From: Saccoglossus kowalevskii
Taxonomy: Eukaryota; Hemichordata; Enteropneusta; Harrimaniidae
Direction: 5' to 3'
NCBI RefSeq assembly: GCF_000003605.2
Contig: NW_003156749.1
Span: forward strand, 263,866 to 289,928
Length of the DNA stretch: 26,063 nt
In this document: positions 1 to 9,170 of the stretch, one piece after another
How the letters are laid out: every line of letters begins with the position of its first letter
How positions within the stretch are numbered: position 1 is the first letter of the stretch
Program-made: the position numbers and the translations under genes
Notes under the pieces: model-generated
What the model was told of the DNA's origin: nothing
Database searches by the model: none
The model's input: the letters and a program-made list of their open reading frames with translations, nothing else

Positions 1-570
1 ACGCCCGGGGCATGTCAAATTTTTGATAGAGAAAGTGTGATTTGCTTTCCGCCAAAAACTGGTCAATACAAACTGAAATGGAAGTCAACTTGTACCAGTA
101 TTAAGACAATATATATTCACTTGTATTTCATTTTATATGATTTGCAGACAAATAGCCTGCATTCGCCTTAAAAAGCAATCTGTTCGCAGAGATAGTCAAA
201 AAAATTTTGATATGACATGCACATAAACTCGTCTTCTTTAACATAGATGGGAACAATTCTGTCCTCCGTGTAATAAGTAAAATGCAGCTTGAAAAGATAT
301 TCCGCCATTGTCCAAAGAGCATTGTAAATCAGCAATGCTGGTCAGAATTCACACTGTTCACGCTAAAAAAACCGAAATGTCTTGCGCAAACAATAAAAGA
401 GAGAATGGCGCCTTGGACTCAGACAGGTATACATTGTATCAATAATGTTTATGCTACAGTTATGTTTTGATTAGTGGTGATAAAATCAGTGGCAATTTTA
501 TTAGGTACTTGCTCTGATGTATCAACATTTACCACAATCTGATTGTCCAATGTTTAGTGAAAACGATTGT
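1..570. other. AT-rich sequence upstream of the 42-bp array, probably intron
   Basis: No exon or RNA gene can be supported here. Because 1288 is an internal exon with a good acceptor, this stretch is most simply intron of the same gene, with earlier exons off the left edge. A possible donor (CAGACAG followed by GTATAC near 427) was examined and rejected because its reading phase does not match the next exon. Confidence 0.4.
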
Positions 571-1268
571 AAACACTTTACAGCATTTGACATACACCCA
601 CTGTACTGAATTATACACTTTACAGTATTTGACATACAACCACTGTACTGAATTAAACACTTTACAGTATTTGATATACACCCACTGTACTGAATTATAC
701 ACTTTACAGTATTTGACATACACCCACTGTACTGAATTAAACACTTTACAGTATTTGACATACACCCACTGTACTGAATTATACACTTTACAGTATTTGA
801 TATACATCCACTGTACTGAATTATACACTTTACAGTATTTGACATACACCCACTGTACTGAATTATACACTTTACAGTATTTGATATACACCGGCACTGT
901 ACTGAATTATACACTTTACAGTATTTGATATACACCCACTGTACTGAATTAAACACTTTAAAGTATTTGATATACACCCACTGTACTGAATTAAACATAC
1001 ACCCACTGTACTGAATTAAACACTTTACAGTATTTGATATACATCCACTGTACTGAATTAAACACTTCACAGTATTTGATATACACCCACCATACTGAAT
1101 TAAACACTTTACAGTATTTGATATACACCCACCATACTGAATTAAACACTTTACAGTATTTGATATACATCCACTGTACTGAATTATACACTTTACGGTA
1201 TTTGATATACACCCACTGTACTGAATTAAACACTTTACAGTATTTGATATATACCCAGTGTACTGAAT
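571..1268. repeat. 42-bp minisatellite, about 16 copies, abutting an exon
   Basis: Each unit carries TTTACAGTATTTGATATACA followed by CCCACTGTACTGAATTAAACAC; successive TTTACAG motifs lie 42 bp apart (for example 574 and 616). Variants include ATATAC/ACATAC, TTATAC/TTAAAC, two neighbouring units with CACCATACTG, a 2-bp insertion near 893 (CACCGGCACTG) and one unit at about 981-1006 that lacks 17 bp, including TTTACAG. Because 42 is divisible by 3, long open frames with a 14-residue period appear on both strands; these are artefacts of the repeat. The array ends about 20 bp before the exon at 1288, so it lies inside the intron next to the true acceptor. Confidence 0.95.
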
Positions 1269-1287
1269 AGTTCATGTTTTTTCCTAG

Positions 1288-1451
1288 CTACGAGAACGAC
1301 TCGCACTTCTCAAAATTAGCGAGAAAGAGTCTGAGGAAGAGAAAAGGGATGAGATTCTAGCCAGTAAGCAAGCCAGAGATCAAATGTTAATGGATAAACT
1401 AGAACAAATATCCAAGTTCAGGGCAGCGGAGGGACAAGCTGCAGCTCTCAA
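1288..1451 (+). CDS. Internal exon of a charged coiled-coil protein gene
   Basis: The exon is bounded by a strong acceptor (TTTTTTCCTAG, ending 1287) and a consensus donor (AA/GTGAGT, GT at 1452-1453). It reads from LRERLALLKISEKESEEEKR through a Lys/Glu/Gln-rich helix to KFRAAEGQAAALK, ending two bases into a codon. That codon is completed by the first base of the exon at 3721, which supports the model. No stop occurs in 164 bp of this frame, and composition is far richer in charged residues than the flanks. There are no membrane segments or catalytic motifs; heptad-like leucine spacing suggests a coiled coil. I do not recognise the family with confidence. The style resembles axonemal or cytoskeletal coiled-coil proteins such as CFAP-type proteins, which is only a guess. 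Confidence 0.85.
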
Positions 1452-1638
1452 GTGAGTACACATCAGTTAAAGAGCAATACCGTATTATTTGTTTCTATTA
1501 CCAGCACATGCACTTATGCATTTTAATAATTCAGTGTACAATAAAGGTAACTTTTGATTAAGTTTACTTCTGGTATTTGAGATAAAATCAGTGTAAAATT
1601 TGCTTAGGGGGGAGACAGACTGTAATATTTTCTTTTTG

Positions 1639-2806
1639 ACTCCCGTGTGCCAAGCACACAATAGGAGTCTTTGCAGTTAGTGTGTGTGTATGTGTGTATG
1701 TGTATGTGTGTCTGTCTGTTCCACTGATATCTCAAGAACCATACATTGTTTTTTGATGAAACTTTGGGCATGGATGCTCTGGGCCAATGCACAGATTTGA
1801 TTAGGTTTTGGTAAAAATCCATGCATATTAATTACCTAATTTGCATGATAATTAGCTGATTTTTAGCTGTTCCATGACTGTGCCACTCATTGGATTAGTT
1901 TTGGGTAAAAATTTGTGCAATCTTAATTACCTCATTTGCATAATGATTAATCAATTTTTGGCTTTTGCACTGATATCTCTGATATCTTGGTACATAGATG
2001 TCATAGGACACTGCACAGACCTGATAGTTTTTAGGGTAATATCAGTACATATTAATTACATAATTTGCATAATTAATTAATTTTCAGCTTTTGATATTTC
2101 AAGTAGTAATCACATTTCAATGAAACTTGGTATATAGTTACTTAAGGACTGTGCAGACCCCTGATTAGTTTTTTGGATGAATATTTGTGCATATTAATTA
2201 CCTTATTAGCATAATTAGTTAATTTTCAGCTTTTGATATTTCAAGTAGTAATCATATTTCAATGAGACTTGCTACATAGACCTTTTAGGACTATGCAGAG
2301 ACCTGATTAGTTTTAGGGTGAATAATTGTGGATATTAATTACCTAATTTGCATAATTAGTTAATTGTTTCCATGAATGTTTCACTGATATATAAAGAACC
2401 ACGAATTGGATTTTAATGAAACTTTTAAAGAGTACTCATCATCACATTTCAATGAATCTAGAACTATGCAGAAACCCACTTAGTTTTTGGTAAATATTTA
2501 TGCTTATTAATCACCTAATTAACATAATTAATTAACACTGATATCTCAATTACTGATCATCACATTTGAATAAAATTTGGTACATAAATGCTCTAGGACA
2601 ATAGACAGTCCTGATTAATTTTGGGTTAAAATTTGTTCATATTAATTCTCTAATTACCATAATAATTCATAATTTTTTTGTTCAGTTCTGTTCATATCAG
2701 TTACCTGATTTACATAATTAGTTTTCAGTTTTTCATCAATATCTCAGGTACAAGTAATTTTGAAATAATTTTTAATTAGTCGTCAATACTCTCAGCACAC
2801 GGGAGT
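1639..2806. mobile_element. Non-autonomous element with 12-bp TIRs and internal degenerate tandem repeats
   Basis: ACTCCCGTGTGC at 1639-1650 is repeated exactly in inverse orientation (GCACACGGGAGT) at 2795-2806. Just inside the left end is a TG-rich stretch (1679-1717). The interior is a chain of diverged monomers of roughly 120-145 bp, each with a version of CTGATATCTCAAGAACCA, AATGAAACTTGGTACATA, a GACTGTGCAGACCTGATTAG motif and TTAATTACCTAATTTGCATA; one pair of matching points lies at about 2081 and 2223. No transposase frame is present and I could not define a target-site duplication, so mobility is inferred from the inverted ends only. Confidence 0.65.
1679..1717. repeat. TG-rich microsatellite inside the TIR element
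   Basis: Alternating TGTG/TATG repeats merging into TCTGTCTGT at the left end of the tandem interior. Confidence 0.8.
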
Positions 2807-3375
2807 TCTTTCTAAGCCTTCTTTGATTTTCAATGTTTTTGATAGTTTATAGTCCATCTGAGATTGAGTAAAGACTACATTATTAACTGACATACAATAA
2901 AACTGTATTATATATCTTGCAGTGAAAACAATAGAATTTATATTGGCTTTTGTAAAAACTCTTTACAGATATGTTTAAATCTGTTATACACATGATCAAA
3001 TCTGTTATGAACTTCTTACTTATTTTGTAAATTGTGTCACCAAAATGTTGGATTCAAACTTTTTTCTTTTGCTTACATCTGCTTACATCTACAGTGTAGC
3101 ATGTGGTGGAATTTAAATATCATTGAAACAGTCGTGCAGGCACAAATATCATTTTTCACTAGTGTTTCGGGTTGTTATCTTTCACTTTTGACCACAAGTA
3201 GAAAAAGATGTATAATAATTAAGTTATCAAGGGAATAAATACCACAATAGGATCAATGAAGATGGTACAGTGTCAGTGTGCCCTTGAAGCTGATATGACA
3301 CGTCAGACAGCTTGGATAATTTTTGTAATACAACAATGTTCATTTCCTAGCTGGTACACCAATGACACAACAAAA

Positions 3376-3660
3376 AAGCATACATTGATTTTCAAAAAAA
3401 TCTTACTATATAGAATTTGGTGTTATGAAATTCACATTTTATAAACAAAATTTTTGTAAAAACAAAGGAAATCAGGTTATTTTGTATCTTCAGAAGCTTC
3501 AAACAGAAACATACAATTTTTATTTATCTTGAATATCCCTCCCCTCAGGGGTCATCAAGGTGACTCAGTTTGATTTTTGGAGTTCTATTGTGACTTAGGA
3601 TCTTGACAAAGTCAGTCCTGTTAGAAAGCATGCTGACAAGCGTATCAACACAAGACCTGC
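3376..3660 (+). repeat. Dispersed repeat, copy 1 of 3
   Basis: This copy shares an ordered set of motifs with 8398-8640 and 24630-24830: CATACATTGAT (first two copies), TTATGAAATTCA, TTTTATAAACAAAAT, AAATCAGGTT, then GTCATCAAGGTGACTCAG and TGATTTT..GAATTCTATT-like sequence. All three copies are on the same strand. There is no coding capacity and no clear terminal structure; it could be a SINE or a MITE fragment. Confidence 0.7.
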
Positions 3661-3720
3661 TATTATTCTTGTAATAACCTCATATTTAATGAAAACAACT
3701 AATGTTTCATTTTCTTACAG

Positions 3721-3898
3721 ACTTGAAGATAAAAGAAGAACAAAAGAAAAAAAAGCTGAAATAATAGATCCACGTGTGATTGCTATGCAACAAAAACTTG
3801 AACAGAGAAAACAAGAACGATTAAAAACTGCCGAAGTAATGAAGATCACACCCACCAAAAAGTCTGCCCAAAGGACGCAGAGTTTAACTAAAGAAAAG
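3721..3898 (+). CDS. Internal exon of the coiled-coil protein gene
   Basis: The acceptor is TTTTCTTACAG (ends 3720) and the donor AAAAG/GTTGGT (GT at 3899-3900). The first base completes a lysine codon begun at 1450. The exon then encodes LEDKRRTKEKKAEIIDPRVI, AMQQKLEQRKQERLKTAEVM and a Lys/Ser/Thr-rich tail ending SLTKEK, finishing in phase 0. The product is very basic, with KRRTKEKK and TPTKKSAQR stretches that could bind nucleic acid or microtubules; this is inferred from composition only. The donor is acceptable but weaker than the one at 1452. Confidence 0.87.
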
Positions 3899-5868
3899 GT
3901 TGGTTGATTTCACTGCCTGAGATTGTGACTACCATAATAACAGTAAAATATGATTGGTTATTCTTGTATTTTCCAAATTTTGTTCAAAATCATAACTATT
4001 TTGCGGGTCATTATTATGGAGATGCATTTTTTATTTTCATCCTGAGTCTTGGAGCTCTTAGCTCTTAGTTAGACATCCTTAATGACATATTATAAATCAC
4101 TACTACCAGAATTAAAAGTTTTTATAACGTCATAGCTTTAAATTATCACATAGTAATGTAAACCTCTATATTCAAGAAAATTTAAATGTTGGTGGCGGCT
4201 TCGCTTCACACATCTTACCATAGATCCTTCTTCGCATCCAGTATGTGGGAGTTTCATTTAAATAACTATTGTAACATTATAACTAAGTTTTATAATTTGC
4301 ACTGCAAATTAGCTCACAAAGCTATGTAGCAATTACACAAATATTGCTTTTCAAAACTACTCAAAGACTCATGTTCATGATAAGAATGGTAAAAGACGTT
4401 GGAAAACTCTGTTATCAGAATGGGTGTATCATCCCAACTCATCTGTGAACTACCTGGATTCATTAAAATTCTTTTAATTCACGTATATATTGAATAACAG
4501 TCCAAACTTGAATAAAAAATATTCAACTGTTTGAAATACAAGCTGAATTCAATGGAAATAAATGTTGGGAAGGTTAAATTTCAAAATGTGGCATAATCAA
4601 CTCTTCCGCATAAACCAAAAGATTTATTAATTTTTAATATTGGTCTGAGGTCAAAACATAAGAGTTTCTGTGTATGGCTTTAATTATTACTTATAATTCG
4701 GCCTTTGTGCGTCTGTGCGTCCGTCCGGAGTCATATCTCAGAATCCCTTGGACCGATTCCGTTCATTCTTTGCATGTGCCTAGTACTTAATGTGGGACAT
4801 ATGCACATGCAGTGGTTTATCGATTTGATTCAAAATGGTCGACTGGCAGCCATCTTGTTTTTTGAAAATGTTGTATTTTGGACATGCTTTGTCAGTTTTC
4901 ATTCAAACTTGGTACATAGATTATACATGTTAGGATACATGTCCATGACAATTTCCTTTGCAATTGGATCAAAGATGGCCGACTGGCAAGCGTCTTGTTT
5001 GTTTTTTTCAAATGTGGAATCTTGGATATGCTTTTTCAGTTTTTATTCAAATTTAGCACATACTTTATACATGTTAGGATACATGTCCATGACAATTTGT
5101 TTCAAAATCGGATCAAGGATGGCTGATTGAAAGCCATCTGAATTTTTGGCCTTACTACTATATTTCCAAGATTTATGTACCATTTCATTCTTATTTGGCA
5201 CATACATCATACATGTCACTTTGTTTCATAATCAGATCAAAGATGCCCGAATAACGGCCGTTTTTATTCTTGGCCATATTGCTATATCTCTGTCACCCAT
5301 GTATCATTTTCATTGGTATTTATTACGTCATAAATGAATACATGTACATGTTAATTCAATTTGCAATTTGATCAAATATGGCTGACTGCGGCCATCTTGT
5401 TCATTTAAAATGTGATAACTTGGACATGCTTTCACTTGTGATCTATGTTTTTCTTTGCTATGTCTTAAACCGGAGCGGTCGTCACATGTTCGAATTTGAT
5501 GTAAATAAACAATCTGTTGTATACGCCACTTGGGACGCAACTTTCAAGGATACACTCGTGACAACCCCTCCACTTTAATATGACGAGCACAAAGAGAACT
5601 TTCAAAAATGTAACGGGGACTGTGTAATTTTCAATGACTTGTAATTTGTTTATTTTCTTACTTTGCTGAATATGCTAAATTAAAACCTAATGAATATTCA
5701 AATTTAATTATGAAATATGTTTCTGTCACACACCAGTGACAACATGAAACTGCGAGACAAAACCCAATGAATATTTCTCATTTTCACAGTAAAGGTAAGT
5801 GATCTATAATAGCTATTTCATTCATAGTACAGGTGTTCCTAATATACCATGATCTTTTTTTATTCCAG
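3899..5868 (+). other. Phase-0 intron of the coiled-coil gene (1,970 bp)
   Basis: The intron runs from GTTGGT to TTTTATTCCAG. From 3899 to about 4680 it is AT-rich with nothing recognised. From 4690 to about 5400 it is filled by the ATGGCC-core array. From 5400 to 5868 nothing further is supported. Confidence 0.8.
4690..5400. repeat. Degenerate tandem array with ATGGCC...GGCCAT core, first locus
   Basis: Five related units have cores at 4835, 4975, 5119, 5243 and 5378, about 124-144 bp apart. The best cores read ATGGTCGACTGGCAGCCATC and ATGGCTGACTGCGGCCATCT, so each is an imperfect palindrome. Between cores, units share TTGGACATGCTTT, TCAGTTTTCATTCAAA.TTGG, TACATAGATTATACATG and TACATGTCCATGACAATTT. 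The left flank has the GTGCGTCTGTGCGTCCGTCC stretch. The 141-codon frame through it is a product of the repeat, not a gene. Confidence 0.85.
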
Positions 5869-6015
5869 AAACGTTTAGAAGCAGACAGATGGAGAGAATT
5901 GGAGAAGACAAGAGAAAGGGCAGCTGCATTGAAATCTCAAGGGGCAGTTGGTAGCAAATCAGTCAATAAACTGTCATCATTCAGACAGCTGTCTGCTGGC
6001 CAAGCAGCCTCCTAA
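5869..6015 (+). CDS. Terminal coding exon of the coiled-coil protein gene
   Basis: The acceptor TTTTATTCCAG ends at 5868. The exon enters in phase 0, matching the donor at 3898, and ends with TAA at 6013-6015. It encodes KRLEADRWRELEKTRERAAA, then LKSQGAVGSKSVNKLSSFRQ and LSAGQAAS at the C terminus. The start continues the charged helix and the last 25 residues are Ser/Gly/Ala-rich and probably flexible. With the two exons upstream this gives 162 C-terminal residues; the N-terminal part of the protein lies outside the window. The gene is not identified. Confidence 0.87.
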   Translation, partial: KRLEADRWRELEKTRERAAALKSQGAVGSKSVNKLSSFRQLSAGQAAS

Positions 6016-6815
6016 ACTATGAATTAAATTGAGTTATAGTGACCTGAGTTATTTATATTGTGCTTATATTCAGTGGCAATCAAGCTGTGTCCTTATTTTT
6101 AACACTTCTCTTGGGCATGTTTACTGCCTTGTTTTCAAATATTTTCAGCCAACAGCCTCATTTTCAGTTCACAGCCTCATTTTCAGTTCACACCAGCCTC
6201 ATTTTCAGTTCACAGCCTCGTTTTCAGTTCACAGCCTCATTTTCAGTTCACACCAGCCTCATTTTCAGTTCACAGCCTCGTTTTCAGTTCACAGCCTCGT
6301 TTTCAGTTCACAGCCTCGTTTCCAGTTCACAGCCTCATTAACAGTTTCTGTCAGCCACACTTTCAGCCCATACCAACCTCATTTTCAGTTCATATTATCC
6401 TTGCTGTCAGTCCTCAGCACCATTTTTAGTTCACATCAGCCTCACGTTGGCACACCAGCCTTAAATATCCACCAGTGAAATGTAAGCATTGAAATCATAA
6501 ACTGAACTACATTTATGAAAACATTGCAGGACTGTACTTCTCAAAAAATGCAATTTCTCCTTCAATTTGCCATGTCCTTGATATTATCATAATTTTGATT
6601 GATATTATGGCAGATACAAGTATTTTATTATGTATTATGTAATTTGGTCACATACAGGAAACAAGTTGACAAAGTATTTCTACAAAGTGTGTAATTTCTC
6701 AGCTTGTGTTTGAAATCCATTTATATATTCATATTTTTGTGTTATGAATTGTATTATATCTGTGTTATTTGATCCAAGTATTCTATACCATGAATAAATC
6801 CGTCCCTTTCCACAA
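6016..6815 (+). other. 3' UTR of the coiled-coil gene
   Basis: This follows the TAA at 6013-6015 and runs to a probable cleavage site roughly 15-25 bp after an AATAAA hexamer at 6793-6798. It contains the 19/22-bp minisatellite. Extent is inferred from the signal; no transcript evidence is available. Confidence 0.6.
6153..6350. repeat. 19/22-bp minisatellite in the 3' UTR with 60-bp higher-order period
   Basis: CAGCCTCATTTTCAGTTCA repeats with starts at 6153, 6172, 6194, 6213, 6232, 6254, 6273, 6292, 6311 and 6330. Spacing is 19 bp, except two 22-bp steps that carry an extra ACC (CACACCAG). The pattern 19+22+19 recurs, giving a 60-bp period. Diverged fragments continue to about 6450. The long plus-strand frames here (about 149 and 93 codons) come from the repeat and are not in frame with the upstream protein. 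Confidence 0.9.
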
Positions 6816-6840
6816 AATACAAAGTGTGCTTTTGTTGTTC
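6793..6840 (+). terminator. Poly(A) signal and downstream GT-rich element
   Basis: Canonical AATAAA at 6793-6798, CA-containing sequence (CCACAAAATACA) about 12-24 bp later as the likely cleavage region, then GTGTGCTTTTGTTGTTC as a GT/T-rich downstream element. The order and spacing fit a metazoan polyadenylation site for the gene ending at 6015. Confidence 0.65.
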
Positions 6841-8397
6841 TACCATTTTTCAACATATGATCCTTCTAAGAGTGTTCAATAATATTCCAGTCCCCTTAGT
6901 CAACAAGCTTCTAGTTGATAAGTCTGACTGATGTCTAGCTCAATGGACTATTCACTGGGCTACAGGGATGATGGACATCAAGCCGTTAGTGATTCTTTTA
7001 ACATCTGTTCCTGTAAAATAAATGTTGTCGATCTGCCCCAGGATATTTAAATGTGGTCTCTAAAAATAGACATATTAGAGTACAAATCCCAGTTTTGTTG
7101 ACAAGATAGTTTATACGGTGTCTCGATAAGATATTGTCCTAGCCTACTGAATTCTTTCCTGGGGGGCTACCTGAAGTACCCATTAAGGCACCCTGGGAGA
7201 TCCTTGCAACTTTCCACTTTATTTGAAGATGGCTACATATACATATATTCTATCATCTGCCACTTTCAGTAGTGCTTTAGCAACAAATATATCTCTGAGG
7301 AAGCATTTATTTGCTTTGATTTTTGCTGTTATTGTGCTGAGAAGCCTGTCATTCAAGTCTCTGCTGCAGAAAGATATTTGCAGAACAAGACTGTAATGTT
7401 CTTCTGTTGCTTTACACTCTGCCATTCTGCAGGTACACAGTGATGCACATTAGGGTTGGGGTCAGGCCCCACCATAGATCCCACTGTTAACACCGTTTAC
7501 TCCAGCAGCAGGCTTGAGCATCATGCCTCAAGGTCCACTCTTAGACGACTGTCTTTGTCGATGTTGACACTGGTGTGGCACAGAGACTGTCAATTTTAGG
7601 CCTTCAGTAGTAAAGCACAATTGCAATTCTGCTCCATTCTGTCCCTGGCAATGAACGAACATGCTGGCTGTCACCTGAGCTCTTGAGTAGGCACACACAA
7701 TTCAGATTAGATTGAGATTGCAGCCTGAGAGCAAAGGTGCAATCACCATTTCACAGGTTTTGACCCTTGCTTCTATGCTCGCCTGTTTCTAATACCAATA
7801 GCATCAGATGAATTGAGGTCAGTGATTGGTCTCTCTAAATCCGGAGGTTCAGTCATTCGTTTAGATCACCACACAATAGTCAGTCCATCAACCAAATTAG
7901 GCTAAGCAGAACTTGAATCTGAAGGAAGTCTCAAATTTACATACCTGTTCTAAATAGGGCAAACCCTTTAATCAGCACAACTGGTTCACGAGAGCACGCA
8001 GGATGCTGGTATTTCACCAGTCTTCCTGCATACCAAGAATTCTAAATGCCTGTAGTGCTCATGCCTCTAGTGCATTTTCCTGTAAGAAAAGTTCTGACAA
8101 TCAATGTCCTTGATTGGAAATGGATATAGACACATTAGACAAATGCTGCATTGGTTCAGATAATGCACAACCCAAGTTGCTCGATAACCACGACTCTTCC
8201 ATCATGTACACATGCAGTGGAAATGTTTTTTCTATGTCTGTGTGTGTTCGAGCACCACATGCTGCAACATAGCTATTCCGCTACTCAGAGCGATCAATTT
8301 CCAGCCAAGAAATTGATACTTACCAATGTGCCTTCTAAGCTGATATGATGCACTACTGCATGACTACACAGATTTGCTGATGTACCTAGAAAATCAT
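6841..8397. other. Intergenic stretch without a supported gene
   Basis: Base composition is more balanced than in the flanks from about 7440 to 8400, and it lies directly upstream of the DIRS-like relic, so part may be decayed retroelement body. I could not identify reverse-transcriptase motifs. A minus-strand frame at 7219-7425 (68 codons, true ATG) has no recognisable motif. Confidence 0.4.
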
Positions 8398-8640
8398 ACA
8401 TTGATATAGTGATTTATTAATGTTATGGAATTTGTAATAGTTATCATGAAACTCATATTTTATAAACAAAATGAGTGTAAATTCAAAGGGAATCAGTTAC
8501 ATACAATTTTCTGAAGATCAACCTTCCCAGCAGTTAAGTTGACTCAATGTGATTTGTTAGAATTCTATTTTGACAAAATCAGTCCTATTGGAGGTCGCAC
8601 TGATTGCCCAATGAGTACATGTTAGCCCTTTTGTAATGAG
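8398..8640 (+). repeat. Dispersed repeat, copy 2 of 3
   Basis: CATACATTGAT, TTATCATGAAACTCAT, TTTTATAAACAAAAT, AAAGGGAATCAGTTA, AAGTTGACTCAATGTGATTT, GAATTCTATTTTGAC and AAATCAGTCCTATTGGA all align in order with copy 1 at 3376-3660. This copy abuts the DIRS-like relic. Confidence 0.7.
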
Positions 8641-8699
8641 GGTGAGGGTGAGATGCCTTCATTATCTGCGTTCAACCATCTGATCCTAGATCAATGCTT

Positions 8700-9130
8700 A
8701 TGATGCAGGTTTGGGGTCAGCATGCACAGGGATTCTGGATGATCAGACAGATCAATAGGAGGGAGCTGAAGGTTAATTGTTCAGCTTGAACTAGTGGACC
8801 TGTCTGCCAGATATTTGCACATCAAATCTGTTCTTCTGAGAGGCAACAATTCTATGACCCTCATCTACCTCAAAAAGGAGGAAGAGACAAGGTCATTGTT
8901 CTTCAATCTTGCAGTAGAGAATCTCTTGTGGGGTGCAAAGCATCAGAAGTGATTGCCCATACTGTTTCAAACTTAGAGCAAGTTCAACTGCTATGAGTAG
9001 TTATTCATAGATCACCACAAAGCTGCATGTGACCAGAGTCAAGCATTGATCTGTTTGCCACACCACTTAAACCAAGGAGATCAGCTGATGTGGGAGCGGT
9101 GCTGTCAATCAGCTTGAGACTTTGATGTAC
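8700..9130 (+). pseudogene. Frameshifted relic of a DIRS-type retroelement RNase H/'DLFAT' region
   Basis: Four short conceptual segments occur in the order expected for DIRS-like pol proteins, on one strand, broken by frameshifts and stops. From 8703: VWGQHAQGFW...INRRELKV, compare the family's WG.H..G.W...IN..EL. From about 8788: YLHIKSVLLRGNNSMTLIYL then KKEEETRSLFFNLAVENLLW, compare the ..VL..TDN.T.V.Y....GGTRS pattern. From about 9007: a DHHK segment. From about 9041: IDLFATPLKPR and VGAVLSIS, compare the DLFAT...ALSI pattern. No uninterrupted frame remains, so it is non-functional. Assignment rests on remembered family patterns, not on an alignment; a BEL- or Ngaro-like relative is possible. 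Reverse transcriptase, tyrosine recombinase and termini were not found. Confidence 0.5.
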
Positions 9131-9170
9131 GTGTTTCCTCTCGTTTTCACTGTTAAAGTTGACATTCTTT

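Larger units (their letters stand above)
1452..3720 (+). other. Phase-2 intron of the coiled-coil gene (2,269 bp)
   Basis: The intron begins GTGAGT and ends TTTTCTTACAG. It contains a TIR-bounded element (1639-2806) and a copy of a three-copy dispersed repeat (about 3376-3660). The remainder, 2807-3375, is AT-rich with no recognisable feature; open frames of 60-70 codons there look like chance. Confidence 0.8.

Noticed and set aside
282-433. Possible upstream exon ending CAGACAG before GTATAC
   Set aside because: The open frame there ends in phase 1, whereas the exon at 1288 needs phase 0. The phase-compatible frame has a TAA just upstream, and no pyrimidine-rich acceptor is visible.
522-1275. 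Long open frames on both strands (up to 182 codons) in the 42-bp repeat
   Set aside because: They follow automatically from a 42-bp unit that is a multiple of 3; the region is intronic and the frames overlap on opposite strands.
1630-2812. Target-site duplication TTCTTT flanking the TIR element
   Set aside because: The left copy is not directly adjacent to the inverted repeat, and T-rich hexamers are common here.
4705-5130. 141-codon plus-strand frame
   Set aside because: It runs through the tandem ATGGCC-core array in an intron, and its internal similarity is explained by the repeat.
6029-6478. 149-codon frame rich in Phe, Ser, His and Gln
   Set aside because: It is the minisatellite read in one frame, out of frame with the upstream gene and after its stop codon.
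7219-7425. Minus-strand 68-codon frame with a true ATG
   Set aside because: No recognisable motif, splice partner or promoter; it could be chance or part of decayed repeat DNA.
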